64,000 nucleotides of DNA, taken from the NCBI GenBank assembly GCA_025093985.1, contig JACAAK010000010.1, positions 521,501-585,500 on the forward strand, written 5' to 3'. Position numbers and translations under genes: made by a program. The stretch comes from Calvatia gigantea (taxonomy: Eukaryota > Basidiomycota > Agaricomycetes > Agaricales > Lycoperdaceae). How positions within the stretch are numbered: position 1 is the first letter of the stretch; each line of letters starts with the position of its first letter. This document shows positions 57,637 through 64,000 of this stretch, piece by piece. The notes below the pieces were generated by a model. It did not search any database. It was not told the DNA's origin and was given only the letters and a program-made list of their open reading frames with translations.

Positions 57637-58304
57637 TATAGTGTGTATGGACCTGAACCAATGGGACAGGTTGTGCAGGGACTTGGCAGCACCATTGACA
57701 TCCACAGCAAGGTGTTCTTCATTATCCACCAGAGCCACTATAGAGGGAGCATACTCCCTATAGCTTAATGACTCCACTAACATTTCCCTGCCAGTAGAGC
57801 TTCCAGGGAGATCAGTAGTGATCAGTATTGGCATAACCACAGGGGCTGCATTATTACTGTCACTATCAATGAAAGAGTCCATAGTCTCCATTGGCACAGG
57901 AAAAGGGGAGGTAGCAGAAGAGGGAGCATGAGACTGAAGTTAGGCAGTGCTGCTTGAGAAGATCAATAATGGCAGCTGTACTGTAGCAGGCATAGTGGTG
58001 TATCATTGGTGCATGTTATCCCTAGAAGAGGCCTGGATGGGTATATGGGTGGAATAGTAAAGGGTGGGCTGCTGGGAGCCAACACCATATATGTGGGAAA
58101 TTAGGTCTGGGGAAGACTGTGGAAGGTCCAGGTTCTCATTCCATAGTGAGTTCATCAAGCTAGGTAGCCTACAGTTCATGCCAGTGAGTAATCAGTAACT
58201 AGGATCAATTCCTAGCCAAACGTTGGAGGTAGGTGTGTTCAATTTATGACTAGACTACAGTAACCACCCTATTGATGGTGGTGGTTGCTGGAAAAGGAAG
58301 GTGT
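57637..58304 (-). mobile_element. old LINE 5' end (5' UTR and ORF1 start)
   Basis: Minus strand: the 5' end GGTGT/ACACCTTCC at about 58304, then the 5' UTR, then a degenerate ORF1 with PMETMDSF, DLPGSSTGREMLVESL and HLAVDVNGAAKSLHNL, cut at WFRS by the Gypsy-2 LTR. Strongly CpG-depleted. Its 5' end abuts a plus-strand LINE C-terminus at 58305. Confidence 0.8.
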
Positions 58305-58945
58305 ACTCTACCCCTGTTTATAAAGGATATAGTAACATGGATCTAGCCTCTGGTGCTGATCCACATATGCCAGGCAAGCTAACCTACCTTAATGGTGGGC
58401 CATGGTAGTAGCTCTAACTCACTTTGTACCAGGGCTATGCATACTGTCACTAGTCATACACTGATAGGATTGTATAGAGTATGGTTCTTCCCAAATGAAG
58501 GCATTGGTTGTACATGTGGCACTGCTCTCAAGAGGTGCTATCACATTTTTGTCCATTGTTCCCTCTACAAGAGGAACTTGGACAGACCTCCTCAGACTAT
58601 TCATGAGCTGATTGATTTTCTGGAGGCAAATCCAGGTGCATTTGTCTTCAGACTGGATAATATGGGCATCAGATGAGCTAGTGTGCATGGGGGACCTGTA
58701 CTAGATCTCTTTGCTTTTGGTTACTAGGCTGGGAAGTTGTAAGGTAATAGAGGTGGGGTTTCTGGGGGGTTCTTCTGGGTTTGTCCTGGTGGTTCTCCTT
58801 TTCTAGGCTAGGCCTCTGGTAATCCAGCAGCAGAAGGAGTAATTGAATAGGGGTGGCATCCCTGGGTAATGGTGTAGGTTTGTCCTACTAAGTTGCCTTC
58901 CTGGCACCAAGCTGTGGTGACATGTCAGGATTCTACCCTTGTCTT
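58305..58945 (+). mobile_element. old LINE 3' part (ORF2 end and 3' UTR start)
   Basis: Plus strand: SNMDLASGADPHMPGKL, a break near 58408, then YRVWFFPNEGIGCTCGTAL with the C-x-C...H...C knuckle, and the stop at 58674-58676. 3' UTR follows to 58945, where a Copia-3 LTR begins. No poly(A) remains. Like 4991-7141 it belongs to the oldest, CpG-poor copies. Confidence 0.8.
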
Positions 58946-59353
58946 TGTTAAGACGAGTACACCACAATAGCATAGGCTAGTGGCGGAGGGGAGTCGTACT
59001 CACTGGGTTTGTTGAGATATTGATTATAGACCGTAGCTAGTGGATATCGAAGTGGAATGTTGGGCAGAGAATAGACTGGATTGTCTAAGGCATATACGCA
59101 TACTACATAGGTCTTATATATCTAATGTCTCTGGTCTGTGTGCCATTCTACCTAATACAGGTGAGGTCTTATCTGCCAGTAGCATATACAGAGCATACTG
59201 CGTACATTGTTCTATTTAATAGACCATGACCAGCAACCTAGAGTGCGGTCTAGTACATTGTTCGTTATCTCTCTTCAAGAGTGAAGTACTCAAGAAGCCG
59301 TTTCAGCTATAAATAGACTGAACCAACGTAGTGGTATGGATCGAGATTCAACA
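58946..59353 (-). repeat. Copia-3 3' LTR (about 408 bp)
   Basis: On the minus strand it starts TGTTGAATCTCG at 59353 and ends CTCGTCTTAACA at 58946, with TGTT/AACA ends. The polypurine-rich GTGAGGAGGAG directly precedes it (59354-59364). TATTTATA lies at about 59312-59319. The 5' LTR is right of the window. Confidence 0.75.
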
Positions 59354-59378
59354 CTCCTCCTCACTTGAAGGAGGGAGA

Positions 59379-62300
59379 TTAACGTTTCATCGATCGAGCG
59401 GTTTTATCCCATGCTTCGATATCGGAACCGAAAATCAGTCCTAGCTCAGGACGGAAGAGATTGATTTTGGTTACGCCAAGATTCTTTGTAAAGATATCGG
59501 CGGGATTGTCTTGTGAAGACACATCACCAATGACAATAATACCCTCCTCGACCAATTCTCGCACATAGTGGTAATGAATATCCACGTGCTTCGATCGTTT
59601 TTCAACAATGGGATTTTCAGTCCAGAATTTGGACCCATCATTGTCACCGTAGAGAATGGGAGTTGGGTGCTCAATTTTGAGCTCCTCCAGAAGCTGTGAC
59701 AGCCATTTCACTTGACGTGAAGCGTCAGACAGTTCTTTGTATTCCGCCTCGGTGGACGATAGTGAAACCGTCTTTTGTCGCCGCGAAGTCCAGGTTACGG
59801 CACCGGACGCGATCATACAAACATTTCCCGAAACAGATCGGCGGGTTTCTGTATCTTGAGCCCAGTCCGAGTCACTAAGGCATTCCAGCGTCACCGCGGA
59901 TTTCCCAGTATCGCCTTCATATTTCAATGCATAGTTCCTTGTCATAGACAAGTACTTTAGTACATGAATTCCAGCGCGATAGTGCTCAGGTGCGGGGTTA
60001 GCGGCATGTTGTGCCAGTTTAACTACGGCAAAGGCTATGTCGGGCCTAGTACCGATCATCAAGTACATTAAAGATCCAACCAATTGTTGGTACTTTTGAC
60101 GGAAGGAGTGCGATGCAGTTTCCTTATTCGTTACGAATTGGAAGCCGGCTGGTAATGGTGTTTTAGCCGCGGCAGACTGCGGAACCTGGAAGCGCTGCAA
60201 GATCTTATCCAGGTATTTAACCTGTTGGATGAAGATTTGACGCTTGGAGCGATTCCTGGAAATTTTCATCCCAAGGAATTCTTCACAGGGACCATGGTCT
60301 CTGCATTCCCACTTTTTCGTGAACTTTCCCTTCAACTCATTGAGGAGGGGGGAGTTTTTCTTTCCCAAGAAATTCATGTCATCAACGTAGACAATGGCTA
60401 CTACTAGCTCTTTCGTCTTTGGATGTCTGTGAAAGTATACAGCGTAGTCAGATTTGCAGCGGGTAAATCCCAGCTCAATCATGGATTGATGCAATTCTTT
60501 CCACCACTGGCGACCGGCTTGTTTAAGGCCGTATATCGCTCGTCTAAGTCTCCATACCTTCCCTTCCTGCCCGGGAAGTCGAAACCCTTCGGGCTGTTCC
60601 ATGTATATTTCCTCATCCAGTTTGCCATATAGATAGGCTGTTTTTACGTCGACGCTATGCATATCCCAATCATGGATTGCAGCGAGTGCAAAGCTTACGC
60701 GCGCAGACTCGTAGCGGACAACTGGTGAGAAAAGCTCGTTGTAATCGATGCCTTCGATCTGCGAGAAACCCTTCGCAACTAAGCGAGCTCGCAGGCGGCC
60801 ATCAGATTTCTCGAGAAATACCCAACGGTTTTTAACCGTCCTCCTTCCTTTCGGAAGATCTACTAATTCATATACCCCGCGTTTCTTTAACGCTTCGAGT
60901 TCCTCGATACACGCAGCCATCCATTTTGCCTTGACAGGCTTAGGAAGCTTAAGCATGTCACGGAAAGTTTCAGGCTCTCCGTGTGCGGTATTGTGTACCG
61001 TCTGTATCAAGAAATCGATCAATTTTACTCCTCCCTCAGCGACAAGCCTTTCAATGTCCATATCGTTAACATCATGAGATGTCGGATCATTGTTTTCAGG
61101 CATAGGCGGCAGTTCTGGACGTGGAGGGAGCTGAAATGGAGGCATATCAAAGGGTTGTGGCGGATACCGCTCAGCACGAACTCTTTGCCTCACATATTCA
61201 GGATGATTAGTCCTTGCTCTTCGCTCACGAATAATTTCGTCCGAAGGGGCATTGGCGCGTACGCGCTGCCTTTGCCTCTGCTGCTCTTGTCGGTGAGTCC
61301 GATCTATTTCTCTTTCTATTGAAATTGGACGCCAATCTTCTCCATATGTATTTCCCGGTCTAACAGGAGGCCTGCCTTGTCGTTCAGAACGACGCGGCTC
61401 TACCTGATCAGAACCGACAGCACGTCGTTTGGGAACAGGGATTGGGAATTCCTCGTTCTCGGTATCCCATACATCTCTGTCCACATGCCAATTATCACGT
61501 ACATCAGGCTCCTCCTCAACGGTCGTTCCACGCGAAGGTGGCGACTCAGGTGGGGGAACCCAAGGTGGCGTATTGCCAGGTGATGGCCGTCGTGAATCTA
61601 TGCTATCCGGCGGAGTAGACTCTTGCCGGGGTAATGGAGGTGAAGGCGGAGAATATTTCGGTTTAAATGGTGGAGAAACCGGGGGTAACGATACTGGTTG
61701 ATCAGGTGGAGGTGGAACAATTCCAGCGTCATCCGAAGATGGCGGAATAGGCAGTTCATTTCCTAGTCCTGGTCTAGGCAGGTTTCTCTCTCCTCCGTGA
61801 TTAGGCCGGTTACTGCTATCCGGCACTGAATCGGGGCATTTAGGGAAATATCCCTCGTCGAACAAGGCGTTTGGTGATATAAAGATCACGTTGCCTGCCG
61901 TGTGCCGCATAAAGACGTAGTTTTTACTGCCTTTGTATCCAAGAAAGATCATCATCTCGGATTTTGCGGACAATTTGTTTGGGCGGATCTCATCGGGTAG
62001 ATATACATACGCGCCGCATCCAAACACACGGATATGGGACAAATTTGGTTTCTCCCTCGAATAACACTCAAATGGTGTCTTCCACTGTAAACGCTGGACT
62101 GGTGTGCGATTATATAAATGCACAGCTGTATTCAACGCAAATTCCCACCACGAGTCAGGTAGACATGCCTGTAGCCTTATAGCTTGGGCTTTCTCGTGTA
62201 GGGTGCGGTTCAGTCGCTCTGCTCTCCCATTTTGCTGATGCGCATAGGGAGCAGTGGTTTCGTGGGTAATCCCACGCGCCGCAAGTCCTGCCAATAACCT

Positions 62301-64000
62301 TTCATTGACATATTCTCCTCCATTATCGGTGCGAAGTCGTTTGACTCGCATTCCGGAGAGGTTCTCTAGCGCACTGATTAGCTGAATCAGCTTCTCAGAA
62401 GCCTCAGACTTCTTTCGAAGGAGGACTACATGTGCGTGAGAAGAAAAGTCGTCAAGGAACGTCATTGCCCATTTATATTTATGGTAGCTAATGACGGGCA
62501 GTTCCAGCAAGTCTGAGTGACATAGCTCAAAGACTGCGGTGGCTCGCTTGGAGTTAATCGGGAAGGGGTTATTATGCATTTTCCCCTTGGCACAGCCGTC
62601 GCAAATGCCTTTCCGAGTAGATGGCGCGGGAATCGACGCGATGCCCTCAACGTGCTTTGGAAGCTCGGAGAGCGCGCGATCCGAAGGATGTCCCATTCGA
62701 CGATGCCAATCGATATAATCAAGTTGGCGTAAAGTCAACGCTACTGGGTTCTCCTTGCTATTATGCAAGACATACGTGTGCACCGTATGTACGTTGTTTT
62801 TGAACAAACGATGAGGCCAGGCGGATAATACTGCTCTTCCTAATTTATCACGGATGGTGGTTCCTTTCACGGTTGCCTCTAAAACGTAGCCGTTCCGAAG
62901 AATCTGGCCCGAGGACATTAACCGTTCTGTGATTTCTTTGATGTAAAAGACCGGCGCAATACACGAAGTAGCGCTCTTGGACTTTCCCTTGTCTGACACG
63001 TCATGCTGGAAAATCACAGACCCTCGTCCTGTCATTTCATAAATCCGGTTGCCAGCGGCTTGTATAAGCCCGAAATGGCCCATCTTAACTTCTGCGAAAT
63101 CAGAGAGATAACCGGTGACATGGTACGATGCTCCTGAATCAAGGAGCCAGTCTGCGTTATTCACAGAATGTTTATTCCCTTCTTCTCGACACTTTTGGCA
63201 CTGAGATAAATCACAGATGTGATATGTGATGATCTGATTAAGATCCTCGTGCTCTTCGTGGAGTTCTGACCTTAACTTGTCTGAATACTCGTGATTATTC
63301 ACGGTATATGTAGCATTCATCTTACTTTCCAGCTTAGTAATACCAGCGGAATAAGCAGAAGGGGAAGCGCCTTGGGCGCGCTTCCAGCATACATTGCAGT
63401 TTATGAAATCTGTACAGCGGTGTCTACGACGAGTCCCTACAGGAGGTGGACGACGTGCTACATCTGCATAGGTGCCCCGCTCTCTTCGGCGGCCACCTGG
63501 TCGTCCCAACTCAACCTCGGAATCTCCAGGGCGTCCCGCTCCGAGGCGGACAGTCCCTGCGTCTGTATCGTTCCGTCCCATCCGTTGATGGGGCTGCACA
63601 TCATCCTCTGCGTCAGAACAAGAATAGTAGTCAGTTGAAGGTACTGACCCACACCCTCCGTCGGAACCGTAGTCGGTGTCCGAGTCGTTGTCATCTAAGA
63701 CCGACTCGAGGACGGACTCGATCTCCTTCGGTGCCTGCTTCTTCTTGAGCGGCTTGGGCTTCTTGATAATCGCCGGCTTGTTATACACAGGGGCCGGCCA
63801 CGCGATCTCGTCTTCCTCCCTTGTGACGGTGGATGGATTTTGATCGACATCCATTTCGTCAAAGCGCTTCCACATCTCCTCTGAACTCTCGCCCGACGAT
63901 GAAATTGAATCGAGACGTTTGTCCCAATTCTTCAAAGCGGTAACCTTGGCTTTCACCGAAGGTTTGCGACGAGCTTCGGGCTCGGGCGCAGCGATGCGCG
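59379..64000 (-). CDS. Copia-3 gag-pol polyprotein, open and running off the window
   Basis: More than 1540 codons with no stop; the frame is still open at position 64000, so the true start lies outside. It has a Cys-rich stretch (CTDFINCNVC) near 63400, then protease with LLDSGASYHVTG (about 63150). The GAG-pre-integrase zinc region is HRRMGHPS...CDGCAKGKMHNNPFP. The integrase has HSDLLELP, RTDNGGEYV and QQNGRAERLNRTLHE. After a Pro-rich linker comes RT with LVAKGFSQIEGIDYNELFSP, VDVKTAYLYGKLDEEIYME and VAIVYVDDMNFLG. RNase H has LSDSDWAQD, SSTEAEYKELSDA and GDNDGSKFWTENP. All catalytic residues I can locate are present, so this is the most intact LTR element here. Unlike Copia-1 in sequence. 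Confidence 0.93.
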   Translation of the reverse strand, partial: RIAAPEPEARRKPSVKAKVTALKNWDKRLDSISSSGESSEEMWKRFDEMDVDQNPSTVTREEDEIAWPAPVYNKPAIIKKPKPLKKKQAPKEIESVLESVLDDNDSDTDYGSDGGCGSVPSTDYYSCSDAEDDVQPHQRMGRNDTDAGTVRLGAGRPGDSEVELGRPGGRRRERGTYADVARRPPPVGTRRRHRCTDFINCNVCWKRAQGASPSAYSAGITKLESKMNATYTVNNHEYSDKLRSELHEEHEDLNQIITYHICDLSQCQKCREEGNKHSVNNADWLLDSGASYHVTGYLSDFAEVKMGHFGLIQAAGNRIYEMTGRGSVIFQHDVSDKGKSKSATSCIAPVFYIKEITERLMSSGQILRNGYVLEATVKGTTIRDKLGRAVLSAWPHRLFKNNVHTVHTYVLHNSKENPVALTLRQLDYIDWHRRMGHPSDRALSELPKHVEGIASIPAPSTRKGICDGCAKGKMHNNPFPINSKRATAVFELCHSDLLELPVISYHKYKWAMTFLDDFSSHAHVVLLRKKSEASEKLIQLISALENLSGMRVKRLRTDNGGEYVNERLLAGLAARGITHETTAPYAHQQNGRAERLNRTLHEKAQAIRLQACLPDSWWEFALNTAVHLYNRTPVQRLQWKTPFECYSREKPNLSHIRVFGCGAYVYLPDEIRPNKLSAKSEMMIFLGYKGSKNYVFMRHTAGNVIFISPNALFDEGYFPKCPDSVPDSSNRPNHGGERNLPRPGLGNELPIPPSSDDAGIVPPPPDQPVSLPPVSPPFKPKYSPPSPPLPRQESTPPDSIDSRRPSPGNTPPWVPPPESPPSRGTTVEEEPDVRDNWHVDRDVWDTENEEFPIPVPKRRAVGSDQVEPRRSERQGRPPVRPGNTYGEDWRPISIEREIDRTHRQEQQRQRQRVRANAPSDEIIRERRARTNHPEYVRQRVRAERYPPQPFDMPPFQLPPRPELPPMPENNDPTSHDVNDMDIERLVAEGGVKLIDFLIQTVHNTAHGEPETFRDMLKLPKPVKAKWMAACIEELEALKKRGVYELVDLPKGRRTVKNRWVFLEKSDGRLRARLVAKGFSQIEGIDYNELFSPVVRYESARVSFALAAIHDWDMHSVDVKTAYLYGKLDEEIYMEQPEGFRLPGQEGKVWRLRRAIYGLKQAGRQWWKELHQSMIELGFTRCKSDYAVYFHRHPKTKELVVAIVYVDDMNFLGKKNSPLLNELKGKFTKKWECRDHGPCEEFLGMKISRNRSKRQIFIQQVKYLDKILQRFQVPQSAAAKTPLPAGFQFVTNKETASHSFRQKYQQLVGSLMYLMIGTRPDIAFAVVKLAQHAANPAPEHYRAGIHVLKYLSMTRNYALKYEGDTGKSAVTLECLSDSDWAQDTETRRSVSGNVCMIASGAVTWTSRRQKTVSLSSTEAEYKELSDASRQVKWLSQLLEELKIEHPTPILYGDNDGSKFWTENPIVEKRSKHVDIHYHYVRELVEEGIIVIGDVSSQDNPADIFTKNLGVTKINLFRPELGLIFGSDIEAWDKTARSMKR

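Noticed and set aside
63950..63956. GTG at 63956 as the start of the Copia-3 protein
   Set aside because: Not an ATG, and the frame stays open upstream to the window edge, so the true start lies outside.

Overview
The window looks like transposon-packed DNA from a basidiomycete fungus, most likely an Agaricomycete. The signs are Tad-type LINEs (EEP endonuclease, reverse transcriptase, RNase H), a chromodomain Ty3/Gypsy element, several Ty1/Copia families, and one small 47-bp spliceosomal intron. I see no certain host gene, rRNA, tRNA or CRISPR array. Species and chromosome position cannot be told from the sequence.

Layout. 1-9653: Ty3/Gypsy chromovirus on the minus strand, with a zinc-cluster-like ORF antisense to it at the left edge. 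It is split by a 3-kb block of old LINE sequence (about 4990-7998). 9654-11169: more old LINE sequence, including a near-exact copy of 7007-7999. 11170-12025: 5' LTR and gag start of a Copia family (Copia-1). 12026-35083: a tower of LINE copies in both orientations, in which target-site duplications (TSDs) let the insertion order be read. 35084-41186: a Copia-1 LTR, a LINE ORF2 fragment, and a large minus-strand Copia-1 element. 41187-50712: the youngest LINE cluster, including a copy whose 1300-codon ORF2 is broken only by a later LINE insertion. 50713-53023: second large Copia-1 copy, plus strand. 53024-55281: diverged Copia-2. 55282-57636: degenerate second Gypsy. 57637-58945: two old LINE pieces. 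58946-64000: Copia-3, with an open polyprotein running off the window.

The dominant LINE is about 6.9 kb when whole: a 140-nt 5' UTR, ORF1 (about 700 codons, three zinc knuckles), ORF2 (1300 codons: endonuclease, RT, RNase H, C-terminal zinc knuckle), a 710-nt G-rich 3' UTR and poly(A). ORF1 and ORF2 overlap as ATGA in every copy that spans the junction. The 3' UTR carries a short hairpin whose stem covaries between subfamilies. Most LINE insertions here landed inside older copies of the same LINE. Old copies have lost CpG and gained TGA/TAG stops by C-to-T type changes; young ones are clean, so the family was active recently.

The main structural results are: a TSD whose two copies now lie in opposite orientation 12.6 kb apart, implying an inversion between LINE copies; a 993-bp duplication fused to gypsy gag; and inverted LINE and Copia copies sharing long identical stretches around 36.5-53 kb. 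Some junctions could also come from assembly errors in repeats and need read-level support.
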